From Flavobacterium daejeonense DSM 17708 (GTDB taxonomy: Bacteria > Bacteroidota > Bacteroidia > Flavobacteriales > Flavobacteriaceae): a stretch of DNA of 64,000 nucleotides. Positions within the stretch are counted from its first letter, which is position 1, and each line of letters starts with the position of its first letter. The notes under the pieces were generated by a model. It was not told the DNA's origin and searched no databases. It saw only the letters and a program-made list of their open reading frames with translations. Shown here piece by piece: positions 16,081-25,808 of the stretch. The position numbers and the translations under genes were made by a program. The stretch spans positions 40,983 through 104,982 of the forward strand of contig NZ_AUDK01000018.1 in NCBI RefSeq assembly GCF_000425425.1, read 5' to 3'.

Positions 16081-17113
16081 TATTGAGCCGATTGATTTAG
16101 AGGAAGACGAATTATTTGAACATTATAAATTTGAAGTTCCTAAAGGGCAGGCCTTTTTGCGGATTGACAAATATTTGATGGGATTGATTCCTAATGCTAC
16201 CCGAAATAAAATTCAAAATGCGGCTACCGAAGGGAATATCTATGTTAATAATGTGCAGGTAAAATCCAATTATAAGGTGAAGCCTTTTGATATTATTACC
16301 ATCATGTTGACGCATCCGCCCTTTGAGAATCATGTGTTGCCTGAAAATATTCCGTTAAATATAGTTTATGAAGATGAAGCTTTGCTTTTGATTAATAAAG
16401 AACCGGGATTGGTGGTGCACCCGGGACATGGAAATTACACTGGGACTTTAGTAAATGCTTTGGCTTTTCATTTTGAGAATTTACCAATGAACAGCAGTGA
16501 GCGTCCGGGATTGGTACATAGAATTGATAAAGATACTTCGGGCTTGTTGGTTATTGCCAAAACTGAGGCGGCTATGACGCATTTGGCCAAACAATTTGAA
16601 GCCAAAACTACCGAAAGAGAATATGTTGCCTTAGTTTGGGGAAATGTCAAAGAAGACAGTGGTACGATTGAAGGGAATTTAGCCCGTCATTTGAAAGACC
16701 GTATGCAAATGGCTGTTTTTGATGATCCCGAAATTGGAAAACCTGCCATTACACATTATAAGGTTTTAGAACGTTTTGGTTATGTGACTTTGGTTTCCTG
16801 TATTTTGGAAACGGGAAGGACACACCAAATTAGAGCCCACATGAAGCATATTGGGCATCCGTTGTTTAATGATGAACGTTACGGTGGTCATTTAATTTTA
16901 AAAGGAACTACATTTACGAAATACAAGCAGTTTGTTGAAAATTGTTTTAAAGCCTTACCAAGACAGGCTTTACACGCCAAAACACTTGGCTTTGTGCATC
17001 CAAATTCCGGAGAAATGATGCGTTTTGATACAGAGCTTCCGGATGATTTTAAGGAATGTATTGAAAAATGGCGTAATTATTCGAGGTCGCATCACGCAGA
17101 AGAGGAGGAGTAA
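16070..17113 (+). CDS. rluD: RluA/RluD-family 23S rRNA pseudouridine synthase
   Basis: 347 residues from the ATG at 16070, which overlaps the stop of the PASTA gene. An S4 RNA-binding domain lies at about residues 25-85 (QAFLRIDKYLMGLIPNATRN). The catalytic Asp is in HRIDKDTSGLLVIAK near residue 150, and the later motifs RTHQIRAHMKHIGHPL and DERYGG are present. Most like RluD, which modifies helix 69 of 23S rRNA, although RluC/RluA specificity cannot be excluded from sequence alone. A strong terminator follows. Confidence 0.92.
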   Translation: MNNNIEPIDLEEDELFEHYKFEVPKGQAFLRIDKYLMGLIPNATRNKIQNAATEGNIYVNNVQVKSNYKVKPFDIITIMLTHPPFENHVLPENIPLNIVYEDEALLLINKEPGLVVHPGHGNYTGTLVNALAFHFENLPMNSSERPGLVHRIDKDTSGLLVIAKTEAAMTHLAKQFEAKTTEREYVALVWGNVKEDSGTIEGNLARHLKDRMQMAVFDDPEIGKPAITHYKVLERFGYVTLVSCILETGRTHQIRAHMKHIGHPLFNDERYGGHLILKGTTFTKYKQFVENCFKALPRQALHAKTLGFVHPNSGEMMRFDTELPDDFKECIEKWRNYSRSHHAEEEE

Positions 17114-17136
17114 TTTTTATTCATTTATAAATAAAC

Positions 17137-17175
17137 AAAAATCCCGTTTTGAGAGTTTTCAGAACGGGATTTTTT
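17137..17175. terminator. Two-way terminator between rluD and GH28 gene
   Basis: Stem AAAATCCCGTT / AACGGGATTTTT with flanking A and T runs; it can serve both convergent genes. Confidence 0.88.
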
Positions 17176-17189
17176 AGGTTTAGTATTTT

Positions 17190-18569
17190 TTATTCTTTGG
17201 GGCTAACGGTAAAATTCTGAACATTTTCTTTGATGTATTTTTCTTTTCCCTCCACTTTTTCGGCTGTTACATTTTTTAGCGAAATGTTACGAACGGGTAA
17301 TTCTTTTTCTCCTTTGATTCTGGAAATAAATTGTACATCTTTGGCTTTTACATTTTTCAGATAAACATTAGCTATTGGTGTTAATTTGCGCTCAATAGTT
17401 GGAACTAAATCTCTCCATTGGTACAATACATCGGTTTCGATTCCTAGGATTCCTAAGTCAATTTTCCCCGAAGTAACATTTTGTATATAGATATTATTGA
17501 CAAAACCGCCGCGGCGTTCGTTGGTTTTTATGAATAAAAGGTGGTTCAATTTAGCTCCGTCCACAACATTACATTTTTCAACAAAAACATTTTCAATTCC
17601 ACCTGATAATTCACTTCCAAGTGCTACCAACTGATGTCCGTTTTTTACATTTAGATTTCGGATAATGATATTTTTTGAGGGCGTTTTTAAGCGCCAGGCA
17701 TCTTGATTTCTACCTGATTTAATCGAAATAGCGTCATCGCCTTGATCCAGAATGCAATTTTCAATCAAAACGTTTTGTGACATTTCGGGGTCAATTCCGT
17801 CATTGTTATGACCATGTGCAAAAACTTTGATTCCTCTTATCACAATATCTTTTGAAAGATAGGGATGAACCGTCCAAAAAGGACTGTTGGTAATCGTAAT
17901 GTTTTCCATCAAAATGTTTTCGCAACGGTTAAACTGAACAAATTGCGGACGAAAATTGGCCTTTCCGTTTACCATTTGGCGTTCTTCTACTGGTTTGTAA
18001 TAAGAAGCCATCATGTATAAATTTTTTAAATTTTCCATATGTTCTTTAGGTCTGGAAAACCATTTTTTCCAAATATCCATTTTAGCTTTTATTTCTCCCT
18101 GACCTGTAATGGCAACATTTTTACATTGGTAAGCATAAATCAAAGGGGAATAATTATAGCATTCCATTCCTTCCCAAGTGGTGTGAACGGCAGGTAAATA
18201 ATCATTTGGATCTTCAGAAAAAAGCAACAATGCTCCTTTGTTTAGATGTAGATTGACATTACTTTTAAAATGAATTTTTCCGCAAAGCCATTCGCCTTCA
18301 GGGATAATTACATTTCCTCCGCCTTGTTTATTAGCCTCGTCAATGGCTTTAGCAATCGCCTGACTGGTTTTTTCTTGGTTGCCTTTTAGGGCTCCAAAAT
18401 CGGTGATGATAAAATTGGGGCATTTGCTAAAATCCGGTATGTTAATTTTAGTGGTGCCAAAGGGAGCTTTTACTTTTATTCGCTTAATTGCTATTTTAGA
18501 AGAATCAGTTTTAAAAGAAAAAAGACAAAGGGAAAGTATTAAAGTACTGTAAATAAAAATTTTTTTCAT
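17190..18569 (-). CDS. Secreted glycoside hydrolase family 28 (polygalacturonase-like)
   Basis: 459-residue pectin-active enzyme. A signal peptide is visible (MKKIFIYSTLILSLCLFSF). The right-handed parallel beta-helix shows as repeated short strands, and the active-site motifs are present: NNDGIDPE (for NTDG), QGDDAISIKSG near residue 278, NGHQLVALGSE (for G-x-GHG) and FIKTNERRGG (RIK region). It would cleave galacturonan or a related polymer outside the cell or in the periplasm. It stands alone on the minus strand with no other pectin gene next to it; the arabinan locus lies 23 kb away. Confidence 0.88.
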   Translation of the reverse strand: MKKIFIYSTLILSLCLFSFKTDSSKIAIKRIKVKAPFGTTKINIPDFSKCPNFIITDFGALKGNQEKTSQAIAKAIDEANKQGGGNVIIPEGEWLCGKIHFKSNVNLHLNKGALLLFSEDPNDYLPAVHTTWEGMECYNYSPLIYAYQCKNVAITGQGEIKAKMDIWKKWFSRPKEHMENLKNLYMMASYYKPVEERQMVNGKANFRPQFVQFNRCENILMENITITNSPFWTVHPYLSKDIVIRGIKVFAHGHNNDGIDPEMSQNVLIENCILDQGDDAISIKSGRNQDAWRLKTPSKNIIIRNLNVKNGHQLVALGSELSGGIENVFVEKCNVVDGAKLNHLLFIKTNERRGGFVNNIYIQNVTSGKIDLGILGIETDVLYQWRDLVPTIERKLTPIANVYLKNVKAKDVQFISRIKGEKELPVRNISLKNVTAEKVEGKEKYIKENVQNFTVSPKE

Positions 18570-18690
18570 CCGGGAGTTTTTAGGTTAATTATATTGTAAA
18601 TAAAATGATTGCTGTTCAATTGTAACTCCATTTTTTGTGAAGCAATACAAAAATATAAAAGCATTTTTTCAAAAGTATCCTGATATAAAC

Positions 18691-18730
18691 CCAGACACCC
18701 CGCCTAAATTATTCTAAGCAGGGTGTTTTT
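18691..18730. terminator. Probable terminator after the AhpD-like gene
   Basis: Stem ACACCCCGC / GCAGGGTGT with one mismatch and a 14-nt loop. The T-run is on the plus strand side, so its action on the minus-strand gene is less sure. Confidence 0.4.
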
Positions 18731-18747
18731 CGGATTTGTAATCTAAT

Positions 18748-19182
18748 TTAAGAAGCAGGTTCTAAATGCGTACTGATGGCAATTCTGTTCCAGGCATTGA
18801 TGGTAATTACCGCCATGATAATTTGTGCAATTTGCTTTTGATCGAAAAATTGTTCAGCTTTTGCATAGGTTTCTTCAGATAATCCTTTGTTAGTAATTAA
18901 GGTGATTTCTTCTGTAATAGCCAGAATTACTTTTTCTTCTTCCGTGAATAACTGGGTTTCACGCCAGGCGTTTAAAAGAAAAATGCGTTGGGTGGTTTCT
19001 CCGTATTTAAGCGCGTCTTTAGTATGCATGTCTATACAAAAAGCGCATCCATTGATTTGAGAAGCACGAATTTTGATGAGTTCTTTCTGGATTTTAGACA
19101 ATTGTGTTGTTGCTAAATAACCTTCTAAAGCATACATTGCTTTAAAAGCTTGTGGTTCTGTTTCGTTAATGTTTACTCGCAT
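18748..19182 (-). CDS. Carboxymuconolactone decarboxylase family (AhpD-like) protein
   Basis: 144 residues from the ATG at 19182, giving MRVNINETEPQAFKAMYALE. The redox motif is CAFCIDMHTKDAL (CxxC-x3-H) near residue 55, typical of AhpD-like peroxidase-system proteins, followed by the family's helix WRETQLFTEEEKVILAITEE. It probably reduces peroxides or related electrophiles; the partner reductase is not visible. It lies 67 bp downstream of the Crp-like regulator on the same strand, which may control it. Confidence 0.88.
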   Translation of the reverse strand: MRVNINETEPQAFKAMYALEGYLATTQLSKIQKELIKIRASQINGCAFCIDMHTKDALKYGETTQRIFLLNAWRETQLFTEEEKVILAITEEITLITNKGLSEETYAKAEQFFDQKQIAQIIMAVITINAWNRIAISTHLEPAS

Positions 19183-19249
19183 AATTGTTGTTTTATATTT
19201 TGAACAAAGCAAAGTTCAGTATTAAGAAACAGTAAAAACTTAAACTGGT

Positions 19250-19825
19250 TTAAGAACGGTTCTTTTTTCTGATTTCGCTTAAATATTCCGGGGAAAAACC
19301 GAGGAATGAAGCTATCAGATATTGCGGGATACGTTGGACAAATTCGGGGTGATTTTTACAAAGATGTTCGTAAAATTCTTCTTTAGTAAAGTCATATAAA
19401 TATTTTATCCTCATTTGCGAAGCAGCATAAGCGCGTTGATAGATAAATCTGAAATAACGTTCCATTTTAGGGAATTGTTCGAGTAATTTTTCCTGAGCAT
19501 TACGGTCTAAAACCAAAATTTCCGAGTTTTCTACGGCTTGGATGTAAAACGAAGTGGTTAATCCGTGTTCGAAAGCTATATTATCTGTAATCCACCAATT
19601 TTCAATAGCAAATTCGGTTGTTTGTTCGGTTCCTTTGTTATTGATAAAAAATTTTCTCAAGCAACCTTTTGATACAAAAAAATGTTGTTTACAGACGTTG
19701 CCTTCCAAAAGCAGATTCTCTTTTTTATTCACTTTAATTATTTTGAAATAATGCTTCATTGCATTGAAATTTTCATCGCTGATTAAAGTGAATTTATGGA
19801 TATGTTTTTTTAAAACTTCATGCAT
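19250..19825 (-). CDS. Crp/Fnr-family transcriptional regulator
   Basis: 191-residue regulator. The N-terminal cyclic-nucleotide-binding-like beta-roll spans about 25-115 (LLLEGNVCKQHFFVSKGCLRKFF is a typical stretch, here cut as LLLEGNVCKQ and FFVSKGCLRKFF), followed by a long helix and a C-terminal HTH (RIPQYLIASFLGFSPEYLSEIR). No FNR-type N-terminal cysteine cluster is present. A perfect -7 box TACCTTTG sits at 19883-19876. It precedes the AhpD-like gene on the same strand; such pairs of a Crp-like regulator and a CMD/AhpD protein are common in Bacteroidetes. Confidence 0.9.
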   Translation of the reverse strand: MHEVLKKHIHKFTLISDENFNAMKHYFKIIKVNKKENLLLEGNVCKQHFFVSKGCLRKFFINNKGTEQTTEFAIENWWITDNIAFEHGLTTSFYIQAVENSEILVLDRNAQEKLLEQFPKMERYFRFIYQRAYAASQMRIKYLYDFTKEEFYEHLCKNHPEFVQRIPQYLIASFLGFSPEYLSEIRKKNRS

Positions 19826-20192
19826 GATAAATTCCTTTTTTGGGTATTAAAGTCAAAAAATCTTTGCTTCAATCACAAAGGTAAGAAAGCTGTTTTTTAT
19901 GTGTATTCTAATTGTGAACGAATACTCGATAGTTGAAAAGTTAAAGTTGTGTTTTTTACATTTGTTTTAATAAATAAGCACTGTTGTTGTTAATTTGTGT
20001 TGTTGTGTCGATTAAAGAAGTGTAAAATTGAGTTTTTTTAATTTTGGCTAATTTGAAGATTATTTAGAGTATGAACAAATTAGCGACAATATTCATAAAA
20101 TGCATCCTGACTTAAGGGTTGATTTTTGTTAAAATTAGTATAAAATATTTGAAAGGAATTCGGTATATTTAATATCATAAAAATTGGGGCTT
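19826..20192. other. Intergenic region between divergent regulator and sensor kinase
   Basis: 367 bp. The -7 box of the Crp-like gene is at 19883-19876. No convincing promoter was found for the kinase, and there is no ORF or repeat of note. Confidence 0.45.
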
Positions 20193-23100
20193 ATGAGTGA
20201 GTATAAGGATGAATCAAATCCCGATTATCGGGATTTAGTCACTAAGATAAAAGAACAGGAGCAACAAATAGAAGTATTACAAAAAGATTTAGATACCAAA
20301 AATGATTTTTTAAATGAAATAAGAAACACTACTCAAACTTCTTCCTTTTTAATTTATTCCCTGACTATTAATGCTAAAGGCGATTTTTATTTTCCTTACA
20401 TTAATAATCAGGATGATGCAATTTTTGGTTTGAATTTAAAAGAATTGAAGGATACTACTGAGATTTTGGATCATATTCATTCAGATGATCGTTTGACTCT
20501 TGTAAATAATCTTCGTCATACACTAAATAGTTTGACACCGGTACAATTAGAATACCGCTATTTTCATCCCCAAAAAGGCTGTGTTTGGCATGAAATTAAT
20601 GCTGTTCCGGCTATAAATAAAGATGGAAGTATCAGTATTCATGGTATGATTACCGATATTACTTCCCGAATACAGGCCGAACAAAAAATGAAACGTGCCA
20701 AACGCTTGTATCTTTTTATAAGCAGAATTAATCAGATAATTGTTCGTTCTCAAAATCAAAATCAGCTTTTTAACGAAGTTTGTTCCGCTGCGGTTGAAGA
20801 AGGTAAATTTAAAATGGCCTGGATTGGTGTCATAGATTTTGCTGCTAATTCAGTCATTCCGGTAAGTTTTGCGGGAGAAGACAATGGTTATTTGAATATT
20901 TTAAGGACAGTTAGTTTACAACTGGATCAAAAAGGAGGAACAGGACCGGCAGGTACAGCACTGCGGCAGGAGCGTTATTATATTTGTAATTCTATTGCCG
21001 ACGATCCGATTATGGAACCATGGAGAGCGGAAGCTTTAAAAAGAGGTTTTCAGTCGTTGATGGCTATTCCCATTAAGAAATTTGATATAACAGTAGGTGT
21101 TTTTGTGATTTATGCCGCCGAGACAAACTATTTTGATGAAGAAGAAATTGGTTTATTGAAAAAGGCAACCGCCGATGTGACTTTTGCTTTGGAATTGTTC
21201 GAAAAAGAAGCACGAAGAAAACAGGCAGAAGAAGCCGTTGCCGATAGTGAAAAAAGATTCCATACCTTAACGGAAGTCTCTCCGGTGGGGATTTTCAGAA
21301 CCGATTTAACCGGAGCAACAACCTATGTCAATCAGCGTTGGACTGAAATTGTAGGGCTTGATTTTAATGAATCTGTAGGGAATGGCTGGTATTTTGTAAT
21401 TCATCCGGATGATCGGGTGAAATTTTATGAAGAATGGGGAAAAGTTACCGGTCAAAGAATTCGGTCTATCTTGGAATACCGTTTTGTTAAAGAGGATGGC
21501 AGTGTGGTTTGGGTAATTGGTCAGGCAACTCCTGAAACCAATTCTGAGAATCAAATTGTCGGGTTTGTGGGAACCATTACTGATATTACCGAAAGAAAGC
21601 AGGCCGAAGATAAATTTGTTCAAACCAATAAAAAGATGGAGGCCATTATTGAAGCCATTCCGGATATGATGTTTGAGATTGATTTCTCAGGCAAAATTTT
21701 TAATTATCATTCGTCGGATAATGATTTGTTATTAGTGCCGCCTTCGGTATTTATAGGGAAAAATTTGGTAGAAGTTTTACCTCCTGAAGCCGCATCGGTT
21801 TGTCTTTTGGCATTGAAAGAAGCTAATAATAAAGGAATTTCAAGAGGAATGCAATACAGTTTGATTTTACCCAATGACGAAGAACATTGGTTTGAATTAT
21901 CAATCGCCCCAATGAAAGAAGGACAAACCTTCGAAAGTCATTTTATTGTAATTTCCAGAGATATTACCGAACAAAAAAAAATCGAAGAAGATTTACATAG
22001 AAATAAGGAAAGATACCGCGGATTACTCGATAATCTGGAAGCCGGAATTGTGGTTCATGATGCAGCAGGAACTATTATGATGTGCAATAGCCAATCGGCT
22101 AAATTGTTAGGCTATAGTGCGGAAAAATTGATTTCGAGTAAATCAGACAGCCTGAAATGGAATTTTGTTAATGAGGATTTTACTCCTATGAAAAAAGAGA
22201 ATTATCCTGTAAATCAAATTATTCAGACCAAAAAACCACTTAAAAATTTTCCTTTAGGTATTGAAAGAAAATCAGATGAAACGGTTGTTTGGGTTTTGGT
22301 CAGTGGATTTCCGATGCTGGACAATCAGGGAAATATTCAGGAAGTAGTGATTAGTTTTATTGATGTTTCTGAGCAAAAAGAAATGAATCTTGAAATTCAA
22401 AAATCGAAGGAAATTGCGGAAACTGCTAATAAATCTAAAACCGAATTTCTGGCCAATATGAGTCATGAAATCAGAACACCTTTAAATGGGATTATCGGTT
22501 TTACGTCGTTGTTGATGGAGTCGCAATTAGACCGGAAACAGCAGGAATATACCCGTACTATTAATGAATCAGCGGCAACACTGATGGATATTGTAAATGA
22601 TATTTTGGATTTTTCCAAAATTGAAGCCGGAAAATTAGATTTGAAAATTGAGGAGATTGATATTTTTGCCTTAATCAATCAGGTGATTTCTTTGTTCAAA
22701 TACCAGGCGAGTCAAAAGCAAATTGGTTTAGAATTGCATATCGATACTAATGTGCCACAGTTCCTTTCTGCCGATCCGTTGCGACTGAAACAAATTATTA
22801 TCAATTTGGTAGGAAACGCGATTAAGTTTACTCAAAGAGGGAAAGTAGAGTTAAATGTTCAGGCGGTTTCTTCGTCAGAAGAAGATTTTGTGTCTCTTGT
22901 TTTTTCAGTAAAAGATACCGGAATAGGAATTAAAGAACAAAATCAGGCAAAAATATTTCATTCATTTGTCCAGGAAGATACCTCTACGAGTCGTCAGTTT
23001 GGAGGAACCGGACTCGGATTAGCCATTTCCAATAAGCTTTTGGCCTTGATGGACTCCAAATTAGAATTAGAAAGTACTTACGGTCAGGGAAGTAAATTTT

Positions 23101-23561
23101 ATTTTGCAATTGATTTAAAAAAATCCCAAAACCAACACCTTTCTCCATTAAAAATGAATGAAAAAGCAGTGATGAAAAATAGTTTAGGAGCTAAAAAAGT
23201 ACTGATTGTAGAAGATAATGCCATCAATATGTTGTTAGCTAAAACTTTGGTGGAAAAAATAATTCCGGATAGTCTCATTGTTGAAGCCACCGACGGAGAT
23301 GAAGCCGTTGCGCAGTATAAAAAAGAACAGCCGGATATTATTTTGATGGACATTCAAATGCCGAACAAAAATGGTTTTGAAGCGACTTATGAAATTCGAA
23401 AAATAGAACAAGGAAGTTTAACTCCAATTATAGCTTTAACCGCGGGAATTTTTGTCGAAGAAAAAGAAGAATGCTTAAAATCCGGGATGAATGATTATAT
23501 CACTAAGCCGATTAGTGTTGTTGATTTAGAGTCGATTATGGTAAAATGGCTTACCGATTAA
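20193..23561 (+). CDS. Hybrid histidine kinase with PAS, GAF and receiver domains
   Basis: 1122-residue sensor from the ATG at 20193 (an in-frame TTG is at 20184). No membrane segment or signal peptide, so it is cytoplasmic. Order: coiled coil (about 10-45), PAS (50-155), GAF (165-330), PAS (340-465, with WVIGQATPE), PAS (470-590), PAS (595-730), HisKA with phospho-accepting His758 in MSHEIRTPLNGIIGF, HATPase (855-975, DTGIGI and GTGLGLAI), and receiver (1005-1120) with phospho-acceptor Asp1053 in ILMDIQMPNKNG. No output gene is adjacent; its stop shares four bases with the stop of the convergent ABC permease gene. The stimulus is unknown. Confidence 0.92.
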   Translation: MSEYKDESNPDYRDLVTKIKEQEQQIEVLQKDLDTKNDFLNEIRNTTQTSSFLIYSLTINAKGDFYFPYINNQDDAIFGLNLKELKDTTEILDHIHSDDRLTLVNNLRHTLNSLTPVQLEYRYFHPQKGCVWHEINAVPAINKDGSISIHGMITDITSRIQAEQKMKRAKRLYLFISRINQIIVRSQNQNQLFNEVCSAAVEEGKFKMAWIGVIDFAANSVIPVSFAGEDNGYLNILRTVSLQLDQKGGTGPAGTALRQERYYICNSIADDPIMEPWRAEALKRGFQSLMAIPIKKFDITVGVFVIYAAETNYFDEEEIGLLKKATADVTFALELFEKEARRKQAEEAVADSEKRFHTLTEVSPVGIFRTDLTGATTYVNQRWTEIVGLDFNESVGNGWYFVIHPDDRVKFYEEWGKVTGQRIRSILEYRFVKEDGSVVWVIGQATPETNSENQIVGFVGTITDITERKQAEDKFVQTNKKMEAIIEAIPDMMFEIDFSGKIFNYHSSDNDLLLVPPSVFIGKNLVEVLPPEAASVCLLALKEANNKGISRGMQYSLILPNDEEHWFELSIAPMKEGQTFESHFIVISRDITEQKKIEEDLHRNKERYRGLLDNLEAGIVVHDAAGTIMMCNSQSAKLLGYSAEKLISSKSDSLKWNFVNEDFTPMKKENYPVNQIIQTKKPLKNFPLGIERKSDETVVWVLVSGFPMLDNQGNIQEVVISFIDVSEQKEMNLEIQKSKEIAETANKSKTEFLANMSHEIRTPLNGIIGFTSLLMESQLDRKQQEYTRTINESAATLMDIVNDILDFSKIEAGKLDLKIEEIDIFALINQVISLFKYQASQKQIGLELHIDTNVPQFLSADPLRLKQIIINLVGNAIKFTQRGKVELNVQAVSSSEEDFVSLVFSVKDTGIGIKEQNQAKIFHSFVQEDTSTSRQFGGTGLGLAISNKLLALMDSKLELESTYGQGSKFYFAIDLKKSQNQHLSPLKMNEKAVMKNSLGAKKVLIVEDNAINMLLAKTLVEKIIPDSLIVEATDGDEAVAQYKKEQPDIILMDIQMPNKNGFEATYEIRKIEQGSLTPIIALTAGIFVEEKEECLKSGMNDYITKPISVVDLESIMVKWLTD

Positions 23562-24682
23562 TTGGTTTTTTTGTAACTCCATATCGCTAAAAAATTAATG
23601 ATAACCGCATAAAATGTAATGATACAAAAGGGCTCGGCAATATCCGAAATCCGGGCTCCTTTAAGCATTACCATTCGGATGATTTCAACAAAATAACGTA
23701 TTGGATTAAATAAAGTAATTTTTTGAGCCCAGTCCGGCATACTTTCGATAGGGGTAAATAAACCACTCATCAGGATGAAAATAACCATGAAAAACCAGGC
23801 AATAAACATGGCCTGTTGTTGGGTTTCGGTGTAATTAGAAATAAATAAGCCAATGCCGAGTACCACCAACAAATAAACAGAAGTAAAGAAATAAATTAGT
23901 CCTACATTGCCCAAAACAGGAATATCGAAAACAATTTTAGCAATGGTTAAGCCAATAGTTAAAATCAGTAAACCCAGAACCCAAAACGGAAATAATTTTC
24001 CGATGATGAATTGGTATTTTTGAATTGGTGTAACATTAATTTGTTCCAAAGTGCCGATTTCTTTTTCCCGAACAATATTCATCGAAGAAAGAAATAAAGT
24101 AATCATTGTTACCAGTAAAACCAAAATTCCCGGAACCATCAGGGTTTTATAGTTCAGCGTATTGTTGTACCAAAAGGAAGGAATGCTGATAATATTTTCC
24201 GAAGGAACAAAGTCTGCATCCTGATATTGAAAAAGCTCACTTCGTATTTTTTGATTAAAGCTATTGATAATTTGCAAAATATATACATTTTCAACACCGG
24301 CGGCGGCTCCGTCAATCGCGTTGATGCTGATGGATAAATTTGTTTTTTTATCTTTTAAAAGATTACGCTCAAAATGATTCGGAATTTCCAGAATCACATC
24401 GGTTTTCCCTTTTTGCATTTGCAGATTCGCTTCTTTTTTCGAAGAGAAATTTTCAAAGCCAATGAAATAATCCGATGCCTGAAATTTAGAAATTAATTCT
24501 CTGGAAGCCGTAGAACGATCGTTGTCAATGTATGAAAACCGAATGTTTTTGACCTCAAAACTCGCTGCATTAGATAAAATAAGCAGCTGTAAAAAAGGCA
24601 TAACAAAAAGGATAGGCAACATGGTTTTGTTCCTGAAAATCTGTCTGAATTCTTTTTGTATGATGAATAATATTGTTTTCAA
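23558..24682 (-). CDS. ABC-2 type permease of an efflux system
   Basis: 374 residues with one N-terminal membrane segment, a large periplasmic loop and about five C-terminal segments, the YhhJ/YbhS-type architecture. It starts MKTILFIIQKEFRQIFRNKT. The first codon is TTG at 24682; no ATG is available before residue 22 and the upstream gene ends 18 bp earlier, so TTG is the likely start. The conserved EKEIGTLEQINVTPIQ amphipathic stretch is present. Last gene of the efflux operon; its TAA overlaps the stop of the kinase gene on the other strand. Confidence 0.88.
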   Translation of the reverse strand: MKTILFIIQKEFRQIFRNKTMLPILFVMPFLQLLILSNAASFEVKNIRFSYIDNDRSTASRELISKFQASDYFIGFENFSSKKEANLQMQKGKTDVILEIPNHFERNLLKDKKTNLSISINAIDGAAAGVENVYILQIINSFNQKIRSELFQYQDADFVPSENIISIPSFWYNNTLNYKTLMVPGILVLLVTMITLFLSSMNIVREKEIGTLEQINVTPIQKYQFIIGKLFPFWVLGLLILTIGLTIAKIVFDIPVLGNVGLIYFFTSVYLLVVLGIGLFISNYTETQQQAMFIAWFFMVIFILMSGLFTPIESMPDWAQKITLFNPIRYFVEIIRMVMLKGARISDIAEPFCIITFYAVIINFLAIWSYKKTN

Positions 24683-24699
24683 AATCGTCAGTATTAAAA

Positions 24700-25806
24700 T
24701 TATTCCAATCTGATTTTATAGTTTTTGATACTCAAAAGAATAAAAAACAAAGTCATTCCAATCAGAATTAAAGTTTCTTTCCAAATAATTGCAATACCCG
24801 CGCCTTTAAGCATAATGGCTTTAATAATAATGATAAACCATTTGGCAGGGATAATATTACTGATAATTTGCAATGGTAATGGCATGCTTGAAATTGGGAA
24901 AATAAATCCCGACAAGATAATAATAGGCAGCATGAGTCCCATTAGCGATAGCATCATGGCGGTTTGTTGTGATTGAGCAACGGTAGAAATGAGAATCCCA
25001 AGTGACAAAGCCGTGATGATAAATAAAAAGCTTTCAAAAGCTAATAAGAAAACACTACCCTGAACCGGCATTCCAAAAACAAAAACGCCCAAAATAACAA
25101 TGACAGTAGCATTGATGATGGAGAGAAAAATATACGGAAATACTTTGCCTAAAATTACCTGTAAAGGATTTAAAGGAGACACGAGTAAAACTTCCATCGT
25201 ACCGAGTTCTTTTTCTTTGGTAATGGAAATAGAAGTCATCATAGCTGAAACCAGCATTAAAATAACCGTCATAACTCCGGGAACAAAGGTAAAAACGCCT
25301 TTGAGTTCCGGATTGTAATATAATTGAGTTTGTGTGTCAATCTGGTAATTTTCAGTTTTGATTTTATTGTTTTCCTGAATGTAATTTTGCAAAATAGCAT
25401 TGGTGTAATTCGTAATGGTATTGGCTGTATTCGGATCGGAGGCATCGGTAATAATTTGAACTTTTGCCTGTTTTTGCGCTTGCAGATTTTTAATAAAATG
25501 ATTTTCAAAAAGTAGTACAGCTTTAATTTTTCCTTTTTCAAAAATAGCTTTGATTTGGTTTTCGCTGCTTATTTGCTGTTCGATATGGAAATATTTGGAA
25601 GCACTTATTTTGTTGATGATTTTCTCGGTTTCTTTGTCTTTTGATTTGTCTAAAATGGCAATTTTTACATTGTTGATTTCATTGGTAATAGCAAAACCAA
25701 AGAGCATAATTTGAGCAATAGGCATTCCAAAAAGAATAAACATCGAGCGTTTATCTCTGAAAATATGGTAAAATTCTTTTTGTATAAAGCCTGAAAATCT
25801 TTTCAT
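24700..25806 (-). CDS. ABC-2 type permease of an efflux system
   Basis: 368-residue partner of the next permease, with the same layout: N-terminal segment after KEFYHIFRDKRSM, a periplasmic domain (about 45-170) and C-terminal membrane segments. EKELGTMEVLLVSPLNPLQ is the same amphipathic stretch as in its paralogue. It begins with ATG at 25806, 2 bp after the ATPase gene, and its stop lies 18 bp before the next start. Such pairs act as a heterodimer with the two ATPases upstream. Confidence 0.9.
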   Translation of the reverse strand: MKRFSGFIQKEFYHIFRDKRSMFILFGMPIAQIMLFGFAITNEINNVKIAILDKSKDKETEKIINKISASKYFHIEQQISSENQIKAIFEKGKIKAVLLFENHFIKNLQAQKQAKVQIITDASDPNTANTITNYTNAILQNYIQENNKIKTENYQIDTQTQLYYNPELKGVFTFVPGVMTVILMLVSAMMTSISITKEKELGTMEVLLVSPLNPLQVILGKVFPYIFLSIINATVIVILGVFVFGMPVQGSVFLLAFESFLFIITALSLGILISTVAQSQQTAMMLSLMGLMLPIIILSGFIFPISSMPLPLQIISNIIPAKWFIIIIKAIMLKGAGIAIIWKETLILIGMTLFFILLSIKNYKIRLE

Positions 25807-25808
25807 AA

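Noticed and set aside
24522..25541. ORFs of 60-90 residues opposite the two ABC permease genes
   Set aside because: Antisense to strongly supported genes, no start context or family match.
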